DNA of 15,739 bases from positions 1 to 15,739 of the forward strand of contig CALUSZ010000185.1 of assembly GCA_944323495.1 (NCBI GenBank), in the 5' to 3' direction. Positions 6,758 to 13,815 of the stretch are shown here, in pieces (the first letter of the stretch is position 1; each line of letters begins with the position of its first letter). The stretch comes from Candidatus Gastranaerophilales bacterium (GTDB lineage Bacteria; Cyanobacteriota; Vampirovibrionia; Gastranaerophilales; Gastranaerophilaceae). The notes beneath the pieces are model-generated. The model was not told the DNA's origin and did not search any database. It saw only the letters and a program-made list of their open reading frames with translations. The translations under genes were made by a program, and so were the position numbers.

Positions 6758-6947
6758 CCGGGCTTCCGTCATCATTTGCTTTGATAATATTTTCTTCTAC
6801 AGCTTTTTCAGGTTTTGAAATACCTTTTACAAAACTATCAACTATAGGTGCAGTAAGTAGAGCGCCTGCTCCTGCTGCCATAGCTGCTTTTTTTGCAATT
6901 TGCTGTTTGTTGCCGAATGTTGTTACACCAATAGCATTAATTTTCAT
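6726..6947 (-). CDS. Small unknown protein, Ala/Gly-rich hydrophobic segment
   Basis: This 73-residue protein starts at the ATG at 6947, which sits behind a purine-rich AGGAAAG ribosome site. A start at 6977 would only translate that site. The N-terminus MKINAIGVTTFGNK resembles other small proteins here in placing Phe at residue 11 after a short polar lead. Residues 19-36 (KKAAMAAGAGALLTAPIV) form a weakly hydrophobic helix that could insert in or lie on a membrane. The acidic tail ends in WNPFDSCC, with two terminal cysteines. I do not recognise a family. It lies 39 bp after the 74-residue gene upstream and overlaps the acyltransferase frame, so it belongs to the same transcript. Confidence 0.7.
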   Translation of the reverse strand: MKINAIGVTTFGNKQQIAKKAAMAAGAGALLTAPIVDSFVKGISKPEKAVEENIIKANDDGSPDDWNPFDSCC

Positions 6948-6986
6948 CTTCTTTCCTTTCTTCCTTTCTCCTAACACTAGCTTACA

Positions 6987-7211
6987 CTAGGATGGTAATT
7001 TTATACTCTGTCTGACCTTTATTAGTTTTGTTATTATTGCCGAAAAACACGTTAATACGAATAATGATTTTTTTAACCAGGCTGCAGCTTTTACCTCACT
7101 GTTTAAACAAAAATCCTGACTTTTTTTTAAGAGGCGAACCGGTTTGGGCTGCTTATTCTCAAACTGTATTTTTGCTTTAAAACTATTAGGATTTACACTG
7201 CATATATTCAT
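6987..7211 (-). CDS. Small unknown protein with N-terminal NSFKA motif
   Basis: The 74-residue protein begins MNICSVNPNSFKAKIQF, a short polar lead then Phe-Lys-Ala. A basic middle section follows, then one likely membrane helix (about 49-62, LFVLTCFSAIITKL) and a basic tail. There is no clear ribosome-binding site, and the predicted promoter would give a leader of only a few bases, so it may be translated from a near-leaderless message. It is the first gene of the minus-strand run ending with gmk. No function can be assigned. Confidence 0.6.
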   Translation of the reverse strand: MNICSVNPNSFKAKIQFENKQPKPVRLLKKSQDFCLNSEVKAAAWLKKSLFVLTCFSAIITKLIKVRQSIKLPS

Positions 7212-7223
7212 ATCTTAAGTTCT

Positions 7224-7251
7224 ATTTTACCAGACGTTTTGAACTATGCAA
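7224..7251 (-). promoter_or_regulatory. Promoter at the head of the six-gene minus-strand run
   Basis: On the minus strand TTGCAT (7251-7246) is followed after 16 bp by TAAAAT (7229-7224). The expected start near 7217 is about six bases before the ATG at 7211, so the message would be almost leaderless. This fits the lack of a ribosome site there. Confidence 0.4.
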
Positions 7252-7303
7252 GGGGGTGTATATACGATTTTTATAAATCTTTACATGATACGCTTTGTAT
7301 ATA

Positions 7304-8098
7304 CTATGTATCGATATTCTTTATTCGGTGTTGCAGCAGTTTGTTTGCAAGCATTGTTCCGCCGACAAGCGAACTAAATATTATGGGAATTCGATATATC
7401 GGTTTTATATTCTTTGTGAACGCACTGGAAACAGATAATATGGCAATAGGAATAAGGGTATCATTTATTAAGCATTCTGTTGTATATTTAAGTCGTTTAT
7501 CAAATTCTTTATTCTTAGCCAAGTCAATCGCCTGAGTGCCTATCATTCCTGTTGTAAAAATCCGCATCTGAGGCATGTCAGTGATTCTTGAATACATTAT
7601 ATCACGAGTATTTTCGTCGACATCTTTCATAATATTGTTGTCGAGATATGCGGCAAAACGGCTTTTTTCATAAGCGTCAGGATTGTTTTCCGGTTGTTCA
7701 AATCCTGTTTTTGATAATAAATAGTCCATACCCAGTGCTCCAAGGATACCGGAAGTACACAGAAGAAAGCTTGATATTAGGTCGTGAGTTATTTCCTTAA
7801 CGTATTTAACAGGTTTTTCAACTACTTTGGCTTTATTTATTAAATAGTGTGTTATGGCGTGAGTAGCATTTTTGAAATTCTTGTGACTAAGAATTTTTTT
7901 TGAGGCAGCGTTGTACCCTAAAAGCCCTAATGCGGCTCCTGACAATACAACACTGTCTTTTACCAAAAATTTTGACTTGTATTTGTCATCTGCATTTTTA
8001 TAATCTTTATATGTCTTATAAACTCCGCTTCCAATGAAAATTGACGTGGAAAGGAGTGTGGAATTTAAAACATTATCAAGAGTTTTGTTGACTTGCAT
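7304..8098 (-). CDS. Multi-pass membrane protein of unknown function
   Basis: The 264-residue protein has several hydrophobic segments, at about 12-26, 48-62, 107-127, 205-220 and 232-250, separated by basic and polar loops. A soluble stretch of about 70 residues (130-200) contains many Asp, Asn and Arg. Gly/Ala/Ser-rich helices of this kind pack closely, but I see no transporter or enzyme signature. The start ATG lacks a recognisable ribosome site. The gene is divergent from the ABC permease gene with 77 bp between them, and 92 bp separate its stop from the next minus-strand gene, which has its own promoter, so it is probably transcribed alone. Confidence 0.75.
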   Translation of the reverse strand: MQVNKTLDNVLNSTLLSTSIFIGSGVYKTYKDYKNADDKYKSKFLVKDSVVLSGAALGLLGYNAASKKILSHKNFKNATHAITHYLINKAKVVEKPVKYVKEITHDLISSFLLCTSGILGALGMDYLLSKTGFEQPENNPDAYEKSRFAAYLDNNIMKDVDENTRDIMYSRITDMPQMRIFTTGMIGTQAIDLAKNKEFDKRLKYTTECLINDTLIPIAILSVSSAFTKNIKPIYRIPIIFSSLVGGTMLANKLLQHRIKNIDT

Positions 8099-8140
8099 AC
8101 ATTTCTATAAAAGCATGAAAATAAAATTTTTTGTTTAACC

Positions 8141-8169
8141 TTCATAAATATCTAATAGTGTAATAAAAT
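8141..8169 (+). promoter_or_regulatory. Promoter for the ABC permease gene, possibly leaderless
   Basis: TTCATA (8141-8146) and TAAAAT (8164-8169) are 17 bp apart. The -10 box ends only six bases before the ATG at 8176, so transcription would start at or next to the start codon. No ribosome-binding site is present upstream of this ATG, which agrees with a leaderless message. Confidence 0.35.
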
Positions 8170-8175
8170 AAATTT

Positions 8176-8985
8176 ATGAGAAAGTTTTGGTTGTACTCTA
8201 CATTGATTATCTTCGCAATATCTATGCTGCTGCCGTTTGTGGTAATGTTTGTGATTTCACTTAGCGGTGACGAGGCATTTTTTACAAATTATAAAAATAT
8301 AAATCTTTCTTTTTGCGCATATAAAAATGTTTTTGCCTCAATTCCTGTCATCAAATATTTTTTGAATAGTCTTATAGTAGCTTTGATTACAACTATATTT
8401 CAGGTTTTAATATCCGCACTTGCAGGCTATGGTTTTGCAAGATTCGATTTTAGGGGAAGATATGTTCTGTTTTTTATTATAATCCTATCTATGATGGTTC
8501 CGCCTCAGGTTAATATTGTCCCATTATTCTATTTGATGAGTAAGCTGGGCTGGGTAAATTCTTATCAGGCGCTTATTGTACCCGGAATTTTTGGCGGATT
8601 CGGAGTTTTTCTTATGAGGCAGTATTTTCTCTATTTCTCCAAAGATTTGGAAGACGCAGCAAAGCTGGATGGGTGCGGAGTGTTAAAACAATTCTTCTAT
8701 GTTGCACTACCCTGTGCTCTGCCGGCGGTTGCAACTCTTAGTATATTCACTTTTGTAACAACATGGAACAGTTTTATGTGGCCATTGATTATTACTAACA
8801 CTGAATCTATGCGTACGCTGGCGGTTGGGCTTACTATATTTAAGAGTTCTTTTAGAGAGATTACTCTATGGGGAGAATTAATGGCCTGCTCTTGTATTTG
8901 CTCTATTCCGGTTATTTTAATTTTTATTCTGGGGAAGAAATATCTCATCAATAATCCAATGGTCGGTGCTGTTAAAGAAGATTAA
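8176..8985 (+). CDS. ABC sugar transporter permease, MalG/UgpE type
   Basis: This 269-residue inner-membrane protein is one half of the membrane channel of a carbohydrate ABC importer (MalG branch, COG0395-like). About six membrane helices are visible, near 7-29, 63-85, 97-119, 132-150, 180-205 and 238-258. The cytoplasmic loop that docks the ATPase is present as EDAAKLDGCGVLKQFFYVALP (159-179), the EAA motif. The C-terminus NNPMVGAVKED matches the family ending. The usual partners (MalF-type permease, solute-binding protein, ATPase) are absent from the window, so it must work with subunits encoded elsewhere or be a relic. The frame is intact. A GH13 enzyme lies nearby on the other strand. 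A GNAT-like gene follows after 36 bp and may share the transcript. Confidence 0.93.
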   Translation: MRKFWLYSTLIIFAISMLLPFVVMFVISLSGDEAFFTNYKNINLSFCAYKNVFASIPVIKYFLNSLIVALITTIFQVLISALAGYGFARFDFRGRYVLFFIIILSMMVPPQVNIVPLFYLMSKLGWVNSYQALIVPGIFGGFGVFLMRQYFLYFSKDLEDAAKLDGCGVLKQFFYVALPCALPAVATLSIFTFVTTWNSFMWPLIITNTESMRTLAVGLTIFKSSFREITLWGELMACSCICSIPVILIFILGKKYLINNPMVGAVKED

Positions 8986-9021
8986 TAGGCAAAAAATAAT
9001 TTTACAGGTTTTACATAGAAT

Positions 9022-9573
9022 ATGATAAATTTTAAAGCCAACTACCTATCTACAGCCCAAGTTCAACGAAGAATGCCTAATAATAAAGTCCAAGATTATA
9101 AGGTGGCGTTTGTTGAGTTTAAACCGACAAACAGCAAAGATTTATATGCAATAAAGGATGTTTCACGCAGTTGGGATGACGGTGAAACGTTTGCAAAAAA
9201 CATTTTTGATGATATTCAGGAGGATTACTATAGAGCTTCAAGCGGTTCTCCAAAATATCAGTATTATGGGATTACAAGACAAAAGACTGATTTTCAGACT
9301 CCATTACCTGATGAGATATTAGCTCTTGCGCAAATAAAAAAAATATCTGATACCAGAAATGAACTAGTTTATCTGCAGGTAGACCCTGAACAGAATATGT
9401 TTGCTCGTGATGCTTTATTTAAAGGTATAGGTACAGCTGTTTTAGATTCTATAAAGACGTTGTTTAAAGGTAAAGAAATTATCTTGCAGCCTGTTGAATC
9501 CGCAATTAATTTCTATAAATCCAATAAGTTTTTAAATCTGGATTTTAGCAAAAAACTTATTTGGCGTCCCTAG
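9022..9573 (+). CDS. GNAT-like N-acetyltransferase with FK N-terminus
   Basis: The 183-residue protein opens with MINFKANYLS, sharing the Phe-Lys-Ala motif of small proteins nearby. Its C-terminal half looks like the GNAT fold. A strand ending LVYLQVDP (115-122) is followed by GIGTAV (135-140) in the place of the acetyl-CoA pyrophosphate loop, then a strand, and AINFYKSNKFLNLD (161-174), the usual A..FY...GF element with Gly replaced by Asn. GNAT enzymes move an acetyl group from acetyl-CoA to an amine. The acceptor cannot be predicted, and the motif changes leave activity open. No good ribosome site is seen, and it follows the permease gene by 36 bp. Its last 17 bp overlap the end of the convergent GH13 gene. 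Confidence 0.8.
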   Translation: MINFKANYLSTAQVQRRMPNNKVQDYKVAFVEFKPTNSKDLYAIKDVSRSWDDGETFAKNIFDDIQEDYYRASSGSPKYQYYGITRQKTDFQTPLPDEILALAQIKKISDTRNELVYLQVDPEQNMFARDALFKGIGTAVLDSIKTLFKGKEIILQPVESAINFYKSNKFLNLDFSKKLIWRP

Positions 9574-11605
9574 GCTCAAGCTTTAACCATACAGCTCCGT
9601 AAGGTGCTATTCTAAGGTGCATTGTCCTGTTTGTTAGAGAGACATCAACTTTTACATCATCTCCGTTAATAAGGTTTGTGAAGTGGTCTATATGCCCTTC
9701 TGATTTTAAGACAACATCCATTGGGATTGTTATTTCTGCAATCAGTTTTTCTTCTGATAGGTTATTAATAACAAGAATCTTTTCATCTTTATAGCTTCTT
9801 ATATATGCAAAGTTACTTGGAGAAGATGTTTTGAGTAGTGTAAAGTCTCCCCTTGACATTGATGGCAATGATTTTCTTAGTGCTATTAAATTTTTAACCT
9901 TTTTATAAACTTTGCTGTTAAATTCATAGTAATCTTTTGACGAGCCATAGAATAATTTGGCAGGAACAGCACCTCTGTTGATATCTCGGCTGTCAAAATA
10001 GCTTAACAATTTAATCTTGCTGCCTTTATGCTTTTCCCTTCTCTCCATAGCACTCTTTTTAGCATTTTCAAAGTTATTTCTAACTCCGACTTCGTCGCCG
10101 TAATAAATTATCGGTATACCCGGCAAAGACATTAAAATCGAAAATGCCATTTCTATTCTGTCAGGGTCATTGTCTAAGAAATTAGCAAGGCGTCCGCTGA
10201 CCCCGAGCCCTTTTCTAAACTCGGCTCCTTTGGGAACAAGTGCATTGTATATGATTTCTCGAGTTTGAGGATCTATCATTTCAAGCGTAAGCTCGTCATG
10301 AACTCTTAAGAAAACACCCCAGCTTGCTGTTGAAGGTATTTGAGGCGTTGCTTTGTAAGCATTAATAAAATGCTGTTTATCTCCGGTTATTAATGACGCC
10401 CATATTGCTGGCATGTATGGAAAATGGTAGGCAATTTGAATTTCATCAGTCCTTTTAATAACCTTTTCCTGATTATCTATGGTTGTTTTATATTTCCGCT
10501 CTTTCCCAAAATACGGCAGAATATCATTCGGGTACTGACAAGCCTCAGCCTGAATAACTGTTCTTGGGGCTGTCATTTGAATATAATTGCTTATAAGCTT
10601 GATAATAGCATGTGTTTTAGGCAGGTTTTCAGCGTTTGTACCATCTTCTTTGGATAAGTACGGTATAGCATCAAACCTGAAAATATCAATCCCCATATTG
10701 GTCCAGTAGTTTACAGTCTCAAGCCAATAATAAAGGACTTCCGGATTTTCCCAGTTCATATCAAGCTGGAAGGGGTAGAAGGTGTGATAAAAATAGTAAT
10801 CCTTGCCGTTCACAGTAACTTTTCTGTAGTGGTTGTCTGTAATTTCAGGGAATATAAGCCGCCTTTTTGAAATTTTACCATTTTTTTCTTTGTATTCTAC
10901 AACCGTGCCGATTTTTTCATCTACATATTTACGATATTCCGGCATTTTATCTTTTACGACAAAATAATCTTTTTTGGTGATATCACCTCTTAAAAAGCTT
11001 TGAAACCATTCATGCTGGTCTGAAATATGGTTTAAAACCAAGTCTGATTTGATTTTAAAACCATTTTTTTTAGCTTCCGTAATAAATTCTTTGAACTGCG
11101 GTTTGCCGCCAAGGTCTTCTCTTATGTTTTGCGGGTTTCTTATATCGAAACCGGAATCGGACATTGGAGAATCCGCAAAAGGAAGTAAATAAAGCGTTGT
11201 AACTCCTAAGTCCTTCAGATAATCAAACATTATGGAAGTATCTCTGAATGTATTTGGTTTTTCCGGGCTTACAACTCCAAACTGGTCTACATAGAACATA
11301 TATATGATTTCATCTTTATACCAGTCATCAGCCCTGTTTAAGTCATCTTTTTTGAGCGCTTCCGGTCTTTTCGCAATAGCATCTCTTGCGATTTCCATAA
11401 CCCTGTCATAAATTTCTTTCGATTGTTTCTCTCCATATATCTGTATAATACAGTTGTTAATTTCGTTTTCTATGCGTTTAGGTATAATAACAGTATCTTC
11501 TGCCATTGTTTGATTGGAGGCTGCAATTTGTTCTGCTGCCATTGCAGAGATGTTTGATGTTAGAATTATGGCTGTAAGTAATAAAGATAATACCTTTTTA
11601 TACAT
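9557..11605 (-). CDS. Exported GH13 enzyme resembling trehalose synthase
   Basis: This 682-residue protein is a GH13 family (alpha-amylase superfamily) enzyme. It begins with a Sec signal peptide: Lys3-Lys4, hydrophobic 5-17, likely cleavage after Ala23 or Ala24. A helical segment follows to about 92, then the barrel. The conserved regions are DLVLNH (188-193), FRFDAIPY with nucleophile Asp312, IQAEACQ with acid/base Glu354, and FLRVHDELTLEM with His436-Asp437. Segments such as WYKDEIIY, NHISDQHEWFQ, GTNAENLPKTHA and IPIIYYGDE are closest in my reading to maltose alpha-D-glucosyltransferase (trehalose synthase), which is normally cytoplasmic. The product here could instead be an amylase or glucosyltransferase in the periplasm or outside. 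GAGGAG lies 12 bases before the ATG. The gene has its own promoter. Confidence 0.92.
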   Translation of the reverse strand: MYKKVLSLLLTAIILTSNISAMAAEQIAASNQTMAEDTVIIPKRIENEINNCIIQIYGEKQSKEIYDRVMEIARDAIAKRPEALKKDDLNRADDWYKDEIIYMFYVDQFGVVSPEKPNTFRDTSIMFDYLKDLGVTTLYLLPFADSPMSDSGFDIRNPQNIREDLGGKPQFKEFITEAKKNGFKIKSDLVLNHISDQHEWFQSFLRGDITKKDYFVVKDKMPEYRKYVDEKIGTVVEYKEKNGKISKRRLIFPEITDNHYRKVTVNGKDYYFYHTFYPFQLDMNWENPEVLYYWLETVNYWTNMGIDIFRFDAIPYLSKEDGTNAENLPKTHAIIKLISNYIQMTAPRTVIQAEACQYPNDILPYFGKERKYKTTIDNQEKVIKRTDEIQIAYHFPYMPAIWASLITGDKQHFINAYKATPQIPSTASWGVFLRVHDELTLEMIDPQTREIIYNALVPKGAEFRKGLGVSGRLANFLDNDPDRIEMAFSILMSLPGIPIIYYGDEVGVRNNFENAKKSAMERREKHKGSKIKLLSYFDSRDINRGAVPAKLFYGSSKDYYEFNSKVYKKVKNLIALRKSLPSMSRGDFTLLKTSSPSNFAYIRSYKDEKILVINNLSEEKLIAEITIPMDVVLKSEGHIDHFTNLINGDDVKVDVSLTNRTMHLRIAPYGAVWLKLEPRDAK

Positions 11606-11633
11606 ATATTAAAAATACTCCTCTTTTTTTATT

Positions 11634-11661
11634 ATTGTATCACGCCTAAAAATATAAGCAA
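11634..11661 (-). promoter_or_regulatory. Promoter of the GH13 gene
   Basis: On the minus strand TTGCTT (11661-11656) is followed after 16 bp by TACAAT (11639-11634). The -35 box overlaps the T run of the terminator of the gene upstream, so the two transcription units are tightly packed. The leader contains GAGGAG. Confidence 0.5.
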
Positions 11662-11687
11662 AAAAGCTGTACAAATTTTGTACAGCT
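11660..11687 (-). terminator. Intrinsic terminator of the NPF-repeat gene
   Basis: An 11-bp perfect palindrome (11665-11675 with 11677-11687) can fold into an eight-pair stem with a seven-base A/T loop. On the minus strand it is followed by TTTTTTGCTT. It lies 37 bp after the stop of the small minus-strand gene ending at 11725. An operator role for the palindrome, just upstream of the GH13 promoter, cannot be excluded. Confidence 0.65.
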
Positions 11688-11724
11688 CTATTTTAGGGTA
11701 AATAATGCGGGTATATTTTTGAGT

Positions 11725-11973
11725 CTATACCTCTATGAAAAGTCGTCTTCCGACAATATTTGGCTGGTTGTTGTAATATCCTGCAAAGTATCCTCCGGCA
11801 ACAGGTCTGTTTTTGCCGTAAAAAGCAAATGGATTTCCATTTTGCGGGGTTACAAAAGGATTCCCTGAAGAGGAAGCAAAAGGATTTGTGCTTCTTGAAC
11901 CGCTAATGCTTGTTGTTTGCACCATAGGGCTTGATGTTAAAACTCTTGATAGTAAATTTACAATTCCTGCCAT
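11725..11973 (-). CDS. Small NPF-repeat protein
   Basis: This 82-residue protein starts at the ATG at 11973, which follows AAAGG by about nine bases. A TTG at 12024 would add 17 residues without a ribosome site. After a short hydrophobic N-terminus (AGIVNLLSRVL) it becomes Ser/Thr/Asn-rich and carries Asn-Pro-Phe three times (30-32, 38-40, 47-49), then a Gly/Tyr-rich stretch (58-69) and a basic-hydrophobic tail. It has no clear signal peptide and looks mostly disordered. No family is recognised. It is divergent from the 244-residue protein at 12152, which itself begins MPNPFENF, and it is followed by its own terminator, so it is monocistronic. Confidence 0.65.
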   Translation of the reverse strand: MAGIVNLLSRVLTSSPMVQTTSISGSRSTNPFASSSGNPFVTPQNGNPFAFYGKNRPVAGGYFAGYYNNQPNIVGRRLFIEV

Positions 11974-12093
11974 GTTTTGTAGACCTTTCTGTATACGGTT
12001 TAATGTTTTTTTCCGTAAAGTCAATTATTATGTCGGTACAATTTTGAAAAACTTTATAGAAAATCATAAAACATCACCTATTTGTATTAAGTT

Positions 12094-12122
12094 TTGTAAA
12101 AAATACGCAATTATTTTATTAA
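12094..12122 (+). promoter_or_regulatory. Weak promoter candidate for the 244-residue protein
   Basis: TTGTAA (12094-12099) and TATTAA (12117-12122) are 17 bp apart, each matching four of six consensus bases. They precede a strong AAGGAGAG ribosome site and the ATG at 12152. The region is so AT-rich that chance matches are likely. Confidence 0.25.
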
Positions 12123-12151
12123 TATATACTTAATATATATAAGGAGAGAAT

Positions 12152-12886
12152 ATGCCAAACCCTTTTGAAAACTTTATCGATATAGCAGATGAGTACGACG
12201 TTGATAAAACTCTTCTTAAGACTGATTTGGGTCAGTCAGCAAAAGAAGAGTTGAAGGATTTGGGACAGGACTTTGGAGAGACTGTAAAGAATCTGGTTCG
12301 GCCTGACAAAAAGAAGCCCCCATTAAAACCTTCCGGGCCAACTCCTACTTATCAGGAATCCGTTCTTGAACCTAAAAAATCAGGAACTCTTTATAATGTT
12401 ACGAATACTCATGAATCTGTTCCCGAGGTTACTAAAGCGTCAAGGCTTTTCAAGAGGTTGAACTATCGTTTCAAAGGTTTCAGTGTTGCAGGGCTCGTCA
12501 ACAAAGGAAATAATGATTATGGAGTTCTTTTGGGCGATGATTCAGGTATTGTCTGGCAGAATAAACAGGGCTCTGCTAGATCCGAACTTCAGGCAACATA
12601 TAATGTGAGAAGAAATAAGGCAGAGCTTGAATACTCAGAGAAAAACCCTGTTCATGGATATAAGCTTTCTGTGTTTAATGACGACGGTATTATGGGAATG
12701 AGTGCATCATATACACATAATAGCGGTTTGAATACTGTTTTTTCTGCAGACGAAAAGAGTGCTTCTGTTAAGGCCGGATTATATAGAAGATGTGATAATT
12801 GTAATTTAGATTTAAGTGCTTATGCAACAACCGGTGAAGATTATAAACAACCATTCGTCGGTGTTTCTGGAAGGGTAACTTTTTAA
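12152..12886 (+). CDS. Unknown protein with beta-rich, barrel-like C-terminal half
   Basis: I do not recognise this 244-residue protein. Residues 1-50 are acidic and helical and begin MPNPFENF. Residues 51-95 are a Pro/Lys/Thr-rich linker. From about 105 the sequence is a series of short strands with alternating polar and hydrophobic residues and Gly/Asp/Asn turns, ending PFVGVSGRVTF. A terminal Phe on an alternating last strand is what the BAM complex reads in outer-membrane barrels. There is no N-terminal signal peptide, so either the barrel impression is misleading, the protein uses another route, or the N-terminal part is a cytosolic domain. One CDNC pair (214-217) could bind metal or form a disulfide. 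AAGGAGAG stands just before the ATG, and a hairpin terminator follows the stop. Confidence 0.8.
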   Translation: MPNPFENFIDIADEYDVDKTLLKTDLGQSAKEELKDLGQDFGETVKNLVRPDKKKPPLKPSGPTPTYQESVLEPKKSGTLYNVTNTHESVPEVTKASRLFKRLNYRFKGFSVAGLVNKGNNDYGVLLGDDSGIVWQNKQGSARSELQATYNVRRNKAELEYSEKNPVHGYKLSVFNDDGIMGMSASYTHNSGLNTVFSADEKSASVKAGLYRRCDNCNLDLSAYATTGEDYKQPFVGVSGRVTF

Positions 12887-12887
12887 T

Positions 12888-12921
12888 AAAAATAAAAGGA
12901 ATTAAGAGTATTAATTCCTTT
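12888..12921. terminator. Bidirectional intrinsic terminator
   Basis: An 11-bp perfect stem (12895-12905 with 12911-12921) has a five-base loop. On the minus strand it is followed by TTTTATTTTTATT, a good end for the flagellar operon. On the + strand it comes eight bases after the stop of the 244-residue gene and ends in TTTAT, a weaker signal. It lies between two convergent genes. Confidence 0.65.
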
Positions 12922-12943
12922 ATAAAACGGAGTTTAATTGTTA

Positions 12944-12965
12944 GGTAAATATAGGAATATTTACC
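12944..12965. other. Perfect hairpin after the flagellar operon
   Basis: GGTAAATA (12944-12951) pairs with TATTTACC (12958-12965) around six bases. It has no T run. It sits between the stop of the FlgG-like gene and the terminator, so it may protect the 3' end of the flagellar message, or it may be incidental in such AT-rich DNA. Confidence 0.35.
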
Positions 12966-12978
12966 GGAGCTAAAACTG

Positions 12979-13815
12979 TTATTGTGTTGCCATTTCCATC
13001 GCAGACTGTAAGAGGTCTTTATTTGATTTAATCAAGGCGTTAACAAGTTCCATTTGAACTTTGGCTTGCTGATAATCAGAAATATTAGCCTTGAAATCTG
13101 TATTTGCCTGTTCTAACAGGCCTGAACGGATTTCACCTCTTCCTATTACCGGCTTGCCTGACTCAGGAGTCTCGACAAAAACACCTTGTTTTACTTCATA
13201 AAGCCCATTTGGATTATGGAAATTTGCTGTTGCAATTTTATATAAAGGCACAGAACGGTTTCCGCCATCTGCTTTACCATAGATTGTACCGTCATTTTTT
13301 ATTTCGTACTCATCATATTTACCAAGAAATTTACCGTTGTTAGGGTCAATCCATAGCTTGATATTTGTTGTCGGGATACTTAATGCCCCCCCTTTAAGAG
13401 CTGTCTCTTCGTACAAATCGGCGCTTATAGACTTTGTCCCTGACATAATTTCGCCTTTGTCATTTAGGATATAACCCTGAACTGTATCTCCATTTGCGGC
13501 TCTATATACCCCTTCTGAATCAAATGTGAATTCGCCGAGTCTTGTGTAAGCGACATTTCCATCAGGGGAACGGAGCATAAAATATCCTGTTCCTTCAAAA
13601 AACAGATTCTCGTTTGAAGTTCCCGGTATAGATTTACCCTGTCCTAAGTTTTTGACATTGTTGTCTATTACAGCGCCGCCTAAGAATGTTTTAAAGGTTA
13701 CTTTGTTTTCTCTAAAACCAGGGGTATAGATATTTGTCATGTTTTCAGCTAAAACATCCATCCACTGAACAGTGGCTTTTTGGGTGTTAATTGCGGTTGT
13801 GTAAATATCATTCAT
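12979..13815 (-). CDS. Flagellar rod/hook protein, FlgG-like
   Basis: This 278-residue protein belongs to the flagellar axial family (FlgE/FlgF/FlgG), which is exported through the flagellar type III apparatus to build the rod or hook. The N-terminal motif reads LAENMTNIYTPGFRENKVTF, equivalent to LANNxTNxxTPGFK. The centre has the GTGYFMLRSPDG...YTRLGEFTFD...G block, then ATANFHNPNGLY and IRSGLLEQANTDF, which fit FlgG best. The C-terminal helix carries the usual closing signature. The position after fliK would suit a hook protein (FlgE), so the exact paralogue is unsure. The ATG at 13815 is preferred over a GTG at 13821 because AGAAGGG is eight bases upstream. It overlaps the end of fliK by 8 bp, indicating coupled translation. 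Confidence 0.9.
   Translation of the reverse strand: MNDIYTTAINTQKATVQWMDVLAENMTNIYTPGFRENKVTFKTFLGGAVIDNNVKNLGQGKSIPGTSNENLFFEGTGYFMLRSPDGNVAYTRLGEFTFDSEGVYRAANGDTVQGYILNDKGEIMSGTKSISADLYEETALKGGALSIPTTNIKLWIDPNNGKFLGKYDEYEIKNDGTIYGKADGGNRSVPLYKIATANFHNPNGLYEVKQGVFVETPESGKPVIGRGEIRSGLLEQANTDFKANISDYQQAKVQMELVNALIKSNKDLLQSAMEMATQ

Noticed and set aside
6948..7000. Repeated ACACTAG (6974-6980 and 6984-6990) as a recombination or att site
   Set aside because: The 7-bp repeat is short, sits at the join between two small genes, and has no integrase or mobile gene nearby.
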